NCBI RefSeq assembly: GCF_002514725.1
Contig: NZ_NTLB01000006.1
Location: 372,001 to 436,000 of the forward strand
Origin: Mangrovitalea sediminis
GTDB taxonomy: Bacteria; Pseudomonadota; Gammaproteobacteria; Pseudomonadales; Oleiphilaceae
DNA: 64,000 nt
Direction of reading: 5' to 3'
In this document: piece by piece, positions 56,073 through 64,000 of the stretch
Position numbering within the stretch: position 1 is the first letter of the stretch
Layout of the letters: each line of letters opens with the position of its first letter
The notes under the pieces: generated by a model
The model's database searches: none
The model's input: the letters and a program-made list of their open reading frames with translations, nothing else
What the model was told of the DNA's origin: nothing
Position numbers and translations under genes: made by a program

Positions 56073-57764
56073 TTAATTCTTGCTAGCGCCCTGCTGCTGC
56101 ATCTGCTCTTTGATCAGGTCACCGATAGTGGTGGGACCTGCAGTTTCTGCAGTCTTGTCACGCATATCGCGCATCACCTGCTTCTCATCGTCAACGTCCT
56201 TGGACTTGACTGACAGGTTGATGACGCGGTTCTTGCGATCGATGCTGATGATCTTGGCTTCGACTTCCTCGCCCTCATTCAGCACGTTACGCGCGTCTTC
56301 GATCTTGTCGCGGCTGATTTCAGACGCTTTCAGGATCGCTTCGACTTCTTCGTTCAGCGCAATAATCGCCTGCTTGGCATCGATAGACTTAACGGTGCCG
56401 CGCACGATAGTGCCCTTGTCGTTCAACTGAACGAATTCAGCGAACGGATCGCTTTCCAGTTGCTTGATACCCAGCGAGATACGCTCACGCTCGGGATCAA
56501 CAGACAGGATGACGGTTTCGACTTCGTCGCCTTTCTTGTACTTGCGAACAGCTTCCTCACCCGTTTCGTTCCAGCTGATATCGGACAGGTGAACCAGACC
56601 GTCGATGCCGCCGTCCAGACCGATGAAGATACCGAAATCGGTGATCGACTTGATCTTACCGGCAATACGATCGCTCTTGTTGTAGTTCGCAGAGAACTCT
56701 TCCCACGGGTTCGGATGACACTGCTTGATACCCAGGGAGATACGACGACGCTCTTCGTCGATATCCAGAACCATCACATCCACATCGTCGCCAACCTGAA
56801 CGACTTTCGACGGATGGATGTTCTTGTTGGTCCAGTCCATTTCAGACACGTGAACCAGACCTTCGACACCCTCTTCCAACTCGGCAAAGCAGCCGTAGTC
56901 GGTCAGATTCGTGACGCGTGCGGTGACTTTGGCACCTTCCGGATAACGCGCCTTGATATCGACCCAAGGATCTTCGCCCAGTTGCTTCAGACCCAGGGAA
57001 ACACGGTTGCGCTCGCGGTCGAACTTGAGAACCTTAACCGTAATCTCATCGCCAACATTGACGATTTCGCTCGGATGCTTGATACGCTTCCAAGCCATGT
57101 CGGTGATGTGCAGCAGACCATCTACGCCACCCAGATCGACGAAAGCACCGTAATCGGTCAGGTTCTTGACGATACCCTTGATTTCCAGACCTTCGGTCAG
57201 AGTACCCAGCAGCGCTTCGCGCTCTGCACTGTTCTCGGCTTCCAGCACAGCACGGCGGGAAACCACGACATTGTTGCGCTTCTGATCGAGCTTGATAACC
57301 TTGAATTCAAGCTCTTTGTTCTCCAGGTGCGCCGTATCGCGAACCGGACGAACGTCAACCAGGGAACCCGGCAGGAACGCACGGATACCGTTCAGGTCGA
57401 CAGTGAAGCCACCTTTGACTTTGCCGTTGATCACACCTTTGACAACTTCGTCCTTCTCGAAAGCCTTTTCCAGGTCTTTCCAGGCCTCAGCACGCTTGGC
57501 TTTTTCACGAGACAGACGTGTCTCACCGAAGCCATCCTCGACAGCATCGAGAGCCACATCGACGGTATCCCCTACTTTGAGGTTCAACTCGCCTTTCTCG
57601 TTCAGGAACTGAGAAAGGGGGATAACGCCTTCCGACTTCAGGCCCGCATTAACGGTAACCCAGTCGTGATCGATCTCAACCACAGTGCCTTGAACGATGG
57701 CACCCGGTTGCATATCAATTTCTTTCAGGCTCTCTTCAAAAAGTTCAGCAAAGCTCTCGCTCAT
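56073..57764 (-). CDS. rpsA: 30S ribosomal protein S1
   Basis: A 563-residue RNA-binding protein with six S1 (OB-fold) domains, needed to load most mRNAs on the ribosome. Repeats are clear: [100 protein letters not shown]. The ATG at 57764 gives [13 protein letters not shown], as in other bacteria; the frame is open 66 bases further. A 501-codon frame on the opposite strand is a shadow. Confidence 0.97.
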   Translation of the reverse strand: MSESFAELFEESLKEIDMQPGAIVQGTVVEIDHDWVTVNAGLKSEGVIPLSQFLNEKGELNLKVGDTVDVALDAVEDGFGETRLSREKAKRAEAWKDLEKAFEKDEVVKGVINGKVKGGFTVDLNGIRAFLPGSLVDVRPVRDTAHLENKELEFKVIKLDQKRNNVVVSRRAVLEAENSAEREALLGTLTEGLEIKGIVKNLTDYGAFVDLGGVDGLLHITDMAWKRIKHPSEIVNVGDEITVKVLKFDRERNRVSLGLKQLGEDPWVDIKARYPEGAKVTARVTNLTDYGCFAELEEGVEGLVHVSEMDWTNKNIHPSKVVQVGDDVDVMVLDIDEERRRISLGIKQCHPNPWEEFSANYNKSDRIAGKIKSITDFGIFIGLDGGIDGLVHLSDISWNETGEEAVRKYKKGDEVETVILSVDPERERISLGIKQLESDPFAEFVQLNDKGTIVRGTVKSIDAKQAIIALNEEVEAILKASEISRDKIEDARNVLNEGEEVEAKIISIDRKNRVINLSVKSKDVDDEKQVMRDMRDKTAETAGPTTIGDLIKEQMQQQGASKN

Positions 57765-57894
57765 TGTGTGTCCTATGTGATCAACGCAAATCACGCTCCG
57801 CACGCCAGCTCGCACGGTCAGTTTGTTCAAGCCCGGTTTCCGCCATGCTGGCTGAATCCACGGTCACTCGGGGCCAATGATAAAAAAGGCGCGG

Positions 57895-58578
57895 TCAGGC
57901 CTGGCCACTCGCGGCCATTACCTTCTCCAACACCTCGTCGATACTTAAACCAGTCGTATCAATAAGTTGCGCATCGATAGCTGGCTTCAGAGGCGCTGTT
58001 GAACGGTTCATATCCCGCTCGTCACGCGCCCTGATCTCCTCTAAAAGGGCATCAATATTAACATCGACGCCGGAGTCCAGCAACTGCCGATAGCGGCGCT
58101 GAGCACGCTCCTCAGCGCTCGCAGTAAGAAAAATCTTGCAGGAAGCCTCCGTAAAGACCACCGTGCCCATATCCCGGCCATCGGCCACAAGACCTGGCAT
58201 CTGCTGAAAGTCGCGCTGCCGCTGCAAGAGGGCCTCGCGCACTTCAGGCAGAACCGCGACCTGCGACGCGTTCTCGCCGCAACGCTCTGTGCGCAGTTCC
58301 CGTGAAACGTCATCGCCCGCCAGAAGAACCCTGACCGGCTCGCCGGCCGGAGTGGGCTCGAACTGAACATCAAGCGCAGCCGCCACTGCCGCCAATGCTC
58401 GAGCATCCGTAAAATCAACCCCCTGGCGCTCAGCCGCCAGCGCCGTCAAACGGTAAAGGGCCCCGCTATCCAGCAAATGCCAACCCAGCCGCTGCGCCAA
58501 CATCTGCGTGATGGTTCCCTTACCTGCACCGCTGGGACCATCAACCGCAATTACCGGCGCCGCCTTATTCTGCTTCAT
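57895..58578 (-). CDS. cmk: Cytidylate kinase
   Basis: A 227-residue NMP kinase converting (d)CMP to (d)CDP. P-loop [22 protein letters not shown] and the lid RAQRRYRQL are present. Its ATG overlaps the stop of tyrA-aroA by four bases (ATGA). It sits upstream of rpsA with 130 bases between, the conserved cmk-rpsA order. Confidence 0.96.
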   Translation of the reverse strand: MKQNKAAPVIAVDGPSGAGKGTITQMLAQRLGWHLLDSGALYRLTALAAERQGVDFTDARALAAVAAALDVQFEPTPAGEPVRVLLAGDDVSRELRTERCGENASQVAVLPEVREALLQRQRDFQQMPGLVADGRDMGTVVFTEASCKIFLTASAEERAQRRYRQLLDSGVDVNIDALLEEIRARDERDMNRSTAPLKPAIDAQLIDTTGLSIDEVLEKVMAASGQA

Positions 58579-60818
58579 GACGCTTCCTCAACGGCAACCT
58601 GCAGCCCGACCTGCTGGGCCAACGCAACAAAGTTCGGGAATGAGGTTGCCACATTGGCACAGTCTCGAATCTCGATATCGCCTTGCGCACGCAAGGACGC
58701 CACAGCAAAGGCCATCGCAATACGGTGGTCACCATGACTGTCGACGACGCCGCCACCCAGGGTGGCGCCACCTTCGATCACGATGCCATCAGGACGGACA
58801 TCCGTCTGTACGCCCAGCGCAGCCAGACCATCGGCCATCACCTGAATCCGGTCACTCTCCTTGACCCGCAATTCCTCAGCGCCGGACAACACCGTACGCC
58901 CTTCGGCACAGACCGCCGCAATGAACAGGACCGGAAATTCATCGATGGCCAATGGGACCTGATCGACAGGGATATCGATCCCCTTCAGTGCGCTATACCG
59001 CACCCGAAGGTCGGCAACAGGCTCGCCACCAGCTTCGCGCTCGTTCAACAATTCGATGTTGGCCCCCATCAGGCGCAGGATATTGATGATCCCGGTACGG
59101 GTGGGATTGATACCAACATGGCGCAAGATCAGGTCCGCACCCGGCGTAATCGAGGCAGCAACCAGGAAAAAGGCCGCCGAGGAGATGTCGGCAGGAATGT
59201 CGATATGTGCCGCCGTCAACTTACCGCCGCCAGTAACACAGGCCGTCGCAGGCTCCCGCTTCACAGCATAACCAAACCCTTGCAGCATTCTCTCCGTATG
59301 ATCCCGGGTCGGAGCAGGTTCGGTAACGGAGGTTTCGCCTTGCGCATAAAGGCCGGCCAGCAACAGGCAGGATTTGACCTGGGCACTGGCCATCGGCATC
59401 GCGTAGTGAATACCGGTTAGCGTTTGACCACCCTGAATACGCAACGGCGGCCGGCCGCCTTCTGCGGTTTCTATGACGGCCCCCATCAGGCGCAGCGGTG
59501 CTGCCACCCGCTCCATCGGCCGACGGGAAAGGCTTTCGTCCCCCGTTAACTCCGTGTCGAACGCTTGCGCTGCAAGCAGCCCCGAGAACAAACGCATTGC
59601 CGTACCGGAGTTCCCCAGGTAGAGAGGCCCACGCGGCGGCTGCAGCCCGTGCATGCCAACGCCATGAATGCGCACGAATCCCTTTTCCGGCCCCTCGATA
59701 ACAACACCCATGTCACGGAAGGCCTGCAGGGTCGCCAGGCTGTCCTCTCCTTCGAGGAAGCCTTCGATCTCCGTTACCCCCTCCGCCAACGCCCCCAGCA
59801 TGATGGAACGATGGGAAATGGACTTGTCGCCCGGCACACGGATATCGCCCTGCACCTGGCCGCCCGGCCGAACCTTGAAAGTCACAGTTTTATTGGTCAT
59901 GTTGATGACGTAAGCCTGTCCTGAAAGCATTTTCGAAAAGTGTTCCCGCGCCGCCTTGGCACGACTGAAGACCCGTAACAGCGTCTGGCCGTCACGATTG
60001 GCAATCGCCTGACGCAAACGGTCGAGATCGGCGGAAAAGTGGTCAAGCACACGCAGCACGGCATCTGCATTGGTGAGAAAAACATCGTGCCACATGACCG
60101 GATCGCTGGCTGCTATCCGGGTAAAATCGCGAAAACCTCCCGCCGCATAGCGGAAAATTTCCTTATTGTCGTCTTCTCCTGCCAGTGTATCCACCAGCGA
60201 AAAGGCAATCAGGTGCGGCACGTGACTGGTTGCCGCCAGCACTTCATCGTGATGCGCCACCGGCATTTCCAACACTTCGGCCCCACAAGCCTGCCAAAGC
60301 TGACGCAGTCGGGCCAGGCTATCCACATCACACGCCGGTCCCGGTGTCAGAATGGTTTTGTGTCGTTCGAACAGATCGGCCCGTGCCGCTGCAACGCCGC
60401 TACGTTCGGAACCGGCAATGGGATGCCCCGGGATAACTCGCGGCCCCAGACTGCCAAACACCCGCTGCACCGCCGCTACAAAGCTCCCCTTGGTGCTACC
60501 GACATCCGTCAGGACGGCATCCGGGGACAGTGACGACGCAATATCCCGCAGAACCGATTCCGTAGCGCGCACCGGCACTGCAATAACGACCAGATCGGCC
60601 CCCTTTACAGCATCCGCAGCAGATGCCGCAGCTTCGTCTATGACGCCGGACTGAAGCCCCAAGGAAAGCTCACTCGCACGAGCATCGGCCCCCACTACCT
60701 GACGAGCCAATCCATTTGAACGGATGGCCAACGCCAGAGAGCCGCCAATCAGGCCCAGCCCGATAACGGCGACTCGCTGAAAAAGAGGCTGACAACTCAC
60801 AACATCGGCTCGCTTCAC
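58575..60818 (-). CDS. aroA: Fused prephenate dehydrogenase / EPSP synthase
   Basis: A 747-residue bifunctional enzyme. Residues about 1-295 are a TyrA dehydrogenase ([30 protein letters not shown]). About 308-747 are AroA ([48 protein letters not shown]), with the catalytic Lys, Asp and Glu in place. It serves shikimate synthesis and tyrosine synthesis at once. The same fusion occurs in Pseudomonas. Six bases separate it from hisC upstream and it overlaps cmk downstream. Confidence 0.95.
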   Translation of the reverse strand: MKRADVVSCQPLFQRVAVIGLGLIGGSLALAIRSNGLARQVVGADARASELSLGLQSGVIDEAAASAADAVKGADLVVIAVPVRATESVLRDIASSLSPDAVLTDVGSTKGSFVAAVQRVFGSLGPRVIPGHPIAGSERSGVAAARADLFERHKTILTPGPACDVDSLARLRQLWQACGAEVLEMPVAHHDEVLAATSHVPHLIAFSLVDTLAGEDDNKEIFRYAAGGFRDFTRIAASDPVMWHDVFLTNADAVLRVLDHFSADLDRLRQAIANRDGQTLLRVFSRAKAAREHFSKMLSGQAYVINMTNKTVTFKVRPGGQVQGDIRVPGDKSISHRSIMLGALAEGVTEIEGFLEGEDSLATLQAFRDMGVVIEGPEKGFVRIHGVGMHGLQPPRGPLYLGNSGTAMRLFSGLLAAQAFDTELTGDESLSRRPMERVAAPLRLMGAVIETAEGGRPPLRIQGGQTLTGIHYAMPMASAQVKSCLLLAGLYAQGETSVTEPAPTRDHTERMLQGFGYAVKREPATACVTGGGKLTAAHIDIPADISSAAFFLVAASITPGADLILRHVGINPTRTGIINILRLMGANIELLNEREAGGEPVADLRVRYSALKGIDIPVDQVPLAIDEFPVLFIAAVCAEGRTVLSGAEELRVKESDRIQVMADGLAALGVQTDVRPDGIVIEGGATLGGGVVDSHGDHRIAMAFAVASLRAQGDIEIRDCANVATSFPNFVALAQQVGLQVAVEEAS

Positions 60819-60824
60819 ACCCGC

Positions 60825-61964
60825 TCAGGTATGTTCCAGGCGCTCAAGAACACGCCCCAGCGCTTCGAGGAAGCGTCGATTCTCTTCCGGCAGGCCGATA
60901 GACACTCGCAAATGATTGGGCATGCCGTAGCCACCTACCGGCCGGACGATAACACCTTCCTGCAGCAGGCCCTGATAGACCGGCATAGCCTCGCGACCGA
61001 CATCGACGGCAATGAAGTTGCCCTTGGACGGGATGAATGACAGGCCCAACGCCTTGAAGCCAGTCTCCAACTGCTGCATCCCCTTCCGGTTCGTTTCACG
61101 GGAACGCTGGAGGTATTCCTCATCGTCAAGCACTGCCGATGCCGCAGCCAGCCCTAATGCGCTGACATTGAACGGCTGGCGCACCCGATTGAGGATATCA
61201 GCCACTTCGGGTGAAGAGATTGCATAACCCACCCGCAACGCCGCCAGCCCCCAGGCCTTGGAAAAGGTGCGGGTAACCACCAGATTCGGATGGCGCCCAA
61301 CCCACTGCAGCCCGTCGGGAAAATCCGGATCTTCAATGTACTCGCCGTAAGCCTCGTCCAGAACCACAATCACACCTGCCGGAACCGCGTTCAAAAAGCG
61401 ATCAAGGGCGTCGCGACTAATAGCGGTACCGGTCGGGTTGTTGGGGTTCGCGACAAAAACCACGCGCGTCTTATCGTTGATCGCGGCCGCCATCGCCTCG
61501 AGATCGTGCCCCCAATCCTTAGCGGGTACGGGAACATGCGTCGCCCCGATAGCCTGGGTGGCAATCGCATAAACAGCAAAGGCATGCTGGGAATAGACGA
61601 CTTCCGCACTGCTGTCTGCGAAGGCTCGCGTCACCAGCTCCAGGATATCATTGGAACCATTGCCCAACGTTACCTGCGCGGGATCGACGCCCAGACGTAA
61701 TGAAAGCTTCTGCTTCAGCTCATAACCATTACCGTCGGGATAACGACACAGTTCTGGCAATTCGGCCTGAATGGCGGCCAAGGCCTTGGCACTGGGGCCC
61801 AGTGGATTCTCATTGCTGGCCAGCTTGATGATGGTGGCCGGATCCAGGCCAAGCTCACGTGCCAGCTCGTCGATAGGCTTACCCGGCTGATAGGGTTGCA
61901 GTCCCTGCACACCGCGAACGGCCGATACCGGATTACTGCCACCTTTATTATTATCGTTACTCAT
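60825..61964 (-). CDS. hisC: Histidinol-phosphate / aromatic aminotransferase (copy 2)
   Basis: A 379-residue PLP enzyme: KLASNENPLGPSAKALAAIQ, FVANPNNPTGTAISRDALD, VVLDEAYGEYIED, the PLP Lys in VTRTFSKAWGLAALRVGYA, and RVSIGLPEENRRFLEAL. It lies between pheA and the tyrA-aroA fusion, so it may transaminate prephenate or phenylpyruvate as well as histidinol phosphate. The ATG at 61964 (GAGAGG upstream) is preferred to a GTG two codons earlier. Confidence 0.93.
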   Translation of the reverse strand: MSNDNNKGGSNPVSAVRGVQGLQPYQPGKPIDELARELGLDPATIIKLASNENPLGPSAKALAAIQAELPELCRYPDGNGYELKQKLSLRLGVDPAQVTLGNGSNDILELVTRAFADSSAEVVYSQHAFAVYAIATQAIGATHVPVPAKDWGHDLEAMAAAINDKTRVVFVANPNNPTGTAISRDALDRFLNAVPAGVIVVLDEAYGEYIEDPDFPDGLQWVGRHPNLVVTRTFSKAWGLAALRVGYAISSPEVADILNRVRQPFNVSALGLAAASAVLDDEEYLQRSRETNRKGMQQLETGFKALGLSFIPSKGNFIAVDVGREAMPVYQGLLQEGVIVRPVGGYGMPNHLRVSIGLPEENRRFLEALGRVLERLEHT

Positions 61965-62041
61965 TGCCACCTCTCACGCTTACAGTCCGCAGGGCGCCCC
62001 ACGCTAAAAAACGCCGCGTCCCCATATCACGATACCCTGAA

Positions 62042-63139
62042 TCAAAGCACGCCGACAGGATAGGAGCCCAGGTATTTCAGCTCCACCGCCTCTTTATCGA
62101 TATCCCTTAAAACCCGCTGCACCCCCTCCTCTTCGAAGTGTCCCTCGAAGTCGATATAGAAGACGTAAGCCCAGGTACCGCTGGGCGACGGACGGGTTTC
62201 GATGCGAGTCAGGCTGATTTCATGACGATGGAAGGGCTCCAGCACATGGTAAAGCGCGCCGGGCCGATTACGCATGGAGACGAGGATGGACGACTTATCC
62301 TGGCCGCTGGGCGTGACGGCCTCACGACCGACAATCAGGAAACGGGTCGTATTGTCAGGACGGTCCTCGATATTGCGGGAAATCCGGGTCAAGCCATAGA
62401 TTTCAGCAGCCATGTCACCCGCGATCGCTGCCGCCCCCTCCTCCGCTGCCGCTCGACGGGCCGCCTCAGCATTGCTGCTGACCGCGATCCGCTCCACCTG
62501 GCGCCAGTGGCTATCCAGCCATTGGCGACACTGCGCAAAGGACTGCTGATGAGAATAGATGCGTTCGATGGCTTCCGGCTTGGTGCCGGCCTTTGCCAGC
62601 AGATGATGATGAATCCGCAACTGCACTTCACCACAGATCTTCAGCGGTGACGACATGAACATGTCGAGTGTATGGTTGATCATCCCCTCCGTGGAATTCT
62701 CGACCGGCACCACACCGTAGTGGGCGGCGCCGGACTCCACCTCCCGAAAGACCTCGTCGATAGAGCCCAGCGGCACGCTGATCACAGAATGCCCGAAATG
62801 CTTCAGCGCAGCGGCCTGGGTAAAGGTGCCTTCGGGGCCCAGGAAAGCAATGTGCATGGGACGCTCGAGCGCCAGGCAGGCCGACATGATTTCGCGGAAC
62901 AGTCGGGCCATTTCCTCGCTGGCCAAAGGCCCCGGATTCTGCTCCTTGATACGCCGCAACACCTGTGCCTCACGCTCAGGACGGTAGAAAAACACATCCT
63001 CGTCCGGGCGTGCCGCCATTTTGACGTGGGCCACTTCCTGTGCACAGCGAGCACGAGCGCTGATCAGGTCCATCAGTTGACGGTCGATGCTATCGATCTG
63101 CTCGCGCAGTTGCCCCAAGCGGGTCTGCTCGTCACTCAT
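62042..63139 (-). CDS. pheA: Chorismate mutase / prephenate dehydratase (P-protein)
   Basis: A 365-residue bifunctional enzyme for phenylalanine synthesis. An AroQ chorismate mutase (1-90, LREQIDSIDRQLMDLISARA) leads to a prephenate dehydratase (about 95-280, FLGPEGTFTQAAALKHFG; VPVENSTEGMINHTLDMF; NTTRFLIVG) and a regulatory ACT domain (NRPGALYHVLEPF; RIETRPSPSG). The GALY and ETRP stretches correspond to the Phe-binding GALV and ESRP motifs, so feedback inhibition is likely. Its ATG is one base from the serC stop. Confidence 0.96.
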   Translation of the reverse strand: MSDEQTRLGQLREQIDSIDRQLMDLISARARCAQEVAHVKMAARPDEDVFFYRPEREAQVLRRIKEQNPGPLASEEMARLFREIMSACLALERPMHIAFLGPEGTFTQAAALKHFGHSVISVPLGSIDEVFREVESGAAHYGVVPVENSTEGMINHTLDMFMSSPLKICGEVQLRIHHHLLAKAGTKPEAIERIYSHQQSFAQCRQWLDSHWRQVERIAVSSNAEAARRAAAEEGAAAIAGDMAAEIYGLTRISRNIEDRPDNTTRFLIVGREAVTPSGQDKSSILVSMRNRPGALYHVLEPFHRHEISLTRIETRPSPSGTWAYVFYIDFEGHFEEEGVQRVLRDIDKEAVELKYLGSYPVGVL

Positions 63140-63140
63140 G

Positions 63141-64000
63141 TCAGGCCTGTTCCTTTTCGAATTCCTTCATGAAATCGATCAGGGCATCCACTCCGGCTTC
63201 CGGCATCGCGTTATATATACTGGCGCGCATGCCACCGACCGAACGATGCCCTTTCAGGTTGATCAATCCGCGCGCTTCCGCCTGCTGCAGGAAGGGCTTA
63301 TTGAGGGCATCATCCGCCAGGGTAAAGGGCACATTCATCCAGGAGCGGAAACGTGGCTCAATCGGGTTTGCATAGAAATCACTGTCATCGATCGCCTGAT
63401 ACAGCTTATCCGCCTTGGACCGGTTGATCGCCTCCATGGCGCTCAAACCGCCCTGCTTCTTGAGCCACTTGAAAATCAGGCCGGACAGGTACCAGGCAAA
63501 GGTTGGCGGCGTGTTGAACATGGACTCGTTTTCCGCCGCCACCTCGTAATTCATCATGGTTGGCGTTTCCGGGCGTGCCCGTCCCAACAAATCACGGCGC
63601 ACGATCACCAGCGTCAGACCGGAAGGTCCGATGTTCTTCTGGGCACCGGCATAAATCAGCCCAAAACGGGAAACATCTATCGGACGCGACAGGATCGAGG
63701 ATGACATATCCGCAACCAGGGGAACCGACGATTTCGGTATGAAATCGAACTCCAGTCCACCGATGGTTTCGTTGGGGGTGTAATGCAGGTAAGCCGCCTG
63801 AGGGTCCTGGGACCAGGTATCCTGGTCTGGCACAGCGGTAAAACCGGAGGCTTCCGCGCTGGCAGCCACATTCACCTGGCCGTAGCGGCGCGCTTCCGCA
63901 ATCGCCTTCTTCGACCAGATGCCGGTATTGATATAGTCGGCGGAGGTTTTGTCGCCCAGCAGATTGAGCGGCACCATCGAGAACTGACTGCTGGCACCGC
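63141..64000 (-). CDS. serC: Phosphoserine aminotransferase, C-terminal part (5' end outside window)
   Basis: The last roughly 286 codons of a class V PLP aminotransferase that makes phosphoserine, and phosphohydroxythreonine for PLP synthesis. Seen: SSQFSMVPLNLLGDKTSADY, IDVSRFGLIYAGAQKNIGPS with the PLP Lys, and GHRSVGGMRASIYNAMPEAG. The frame runs to the window edge upstream of the internal Met at 63977. It starts the serC-pheA-hisC-tyrA/aroA-cmk block as in Pseudomonas. Confidence 0.95.
   Translation of the reverse strand, partial: GASSQFSMVPLNLLGDKTSADYINTGIWSKKAIAEARRYGQVNVAASAEASGFTAVPDQDTWSQDPQAAYLHYTPNETIGGLEFDFIPKSSVPLVADMSSSILSRPIDVSRFGLIYAGAQKNIGPSGLTLVIVRRDLLGRARPETPTMMNYEVAAENESMFNTPPTFAWYLSGLIFKWLKKQGGLSAMEAINRSKADKLYQAIDDSDFYANPIEPRFRSWMNVPFTLADDALNKPFLQQAEARGLINLKGHRSVGGMRASIYNAMPEAGVDALIDFMKEFEKEQA

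Noticed and set aside
56460-57965. 501-codon open frame antisense to rpsA
   Set aside because: It is the complement of a highly conserved, biased coding sequence. Its peptide has no recognisable domain and it runs over the rpsA start region.
1-64000. Mobile elements, prophage, CRISPR arrays, rRNA
   Set aside because: No transposase, integrase, phage gene, regularly spaced repeat or rRNA signature was seen on either strand.

Overview
The window reads as chromosomal core DNA of a marine-type gammaproteobacterium, most like Marinobacter or its relatives. The evidence is the Pseudomonas-like gene order serC-pheA-hisC-(tyrA-aroA fusion)-cmk-rpsA-ihfB-lapA-lapB-pyrF, the rlmKL-rmf-pyrD block, uvrB next to a class I aminotransferase, a three-gene proton transhydrogenase, LpxO, a DUF2835 protein and a TIGR02647 protein. 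Genus is inferred from gene content only. I see no insertion sequence, prophage or CRISPR array. Genes are densely packed with many 1-4 base start/stop overlaps.

Layout. 1-9.9 kb: the end of ribonuclease T, overlapped by a convergent membrane EAL phosphodiesterase; the pntAA-pntAB-pntB operon; a 2-Cys peroxiredoxin; two exporters (EamA, LysE/RhtB); a short-chain dehydrogenase. 10-18.5 kb: a hotdog thioesterase, proS, a lytic transglycosylase, lpxO, DUF2835, htpG, two translationally coupled thioesterases and a periplasmic solute-binding protein. 18.6-26.9 kb: an SCP2-like lipid protein coupled to an iron alcohol dehydrogenase, a GNAT enzyme, a first hisC, a YbbAP-type ABC exporter divergent from tesA, and a YheT-type hydrolase.

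27-38.4 kb: a tRNA-Asn gene, an M18 aminopeptidase, a giant 1404-residue membrane protein that looks like two fused, duplicated halves, an exonuclease-like protein, an outer-membrane barrel, rlmKL, rmf and pyrD. 38.4-39.1 kb is the largest gene-free stretch: it is AT-rich in part and carries DnaA-box-like 9-mers, GATC palindromes, stem-loops and one 34-codon ORF.

39-42 kb holds the most interesting system: a RimK-type ATP-grasp ligase with an extra N-terminal domain, divergent from a GNAT acetyltransferase fused to a papain/C39-like cysteine peptidase. This pairing is predicted to make and process a small peptide of unknown identity. 42-48.7 kb: a secreted DUF6160-like protein, small membrane and TIGR02647 proteins, corA, uvrB, an aminotransferase and a second, identical tRNA-Asn. 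48.9-64 kb: a P-type ATPase, a LOG protein, a hydrolase with a CPXCG zinc-ribbon protein, then the long minus-strand block from serC down to pyrF that joins aromatic amino acid, serine and histidine synthesis with translation (rpsA), nucleoid structure (ihfB), LPS control (lapAB) and pyrimidine synthesis.
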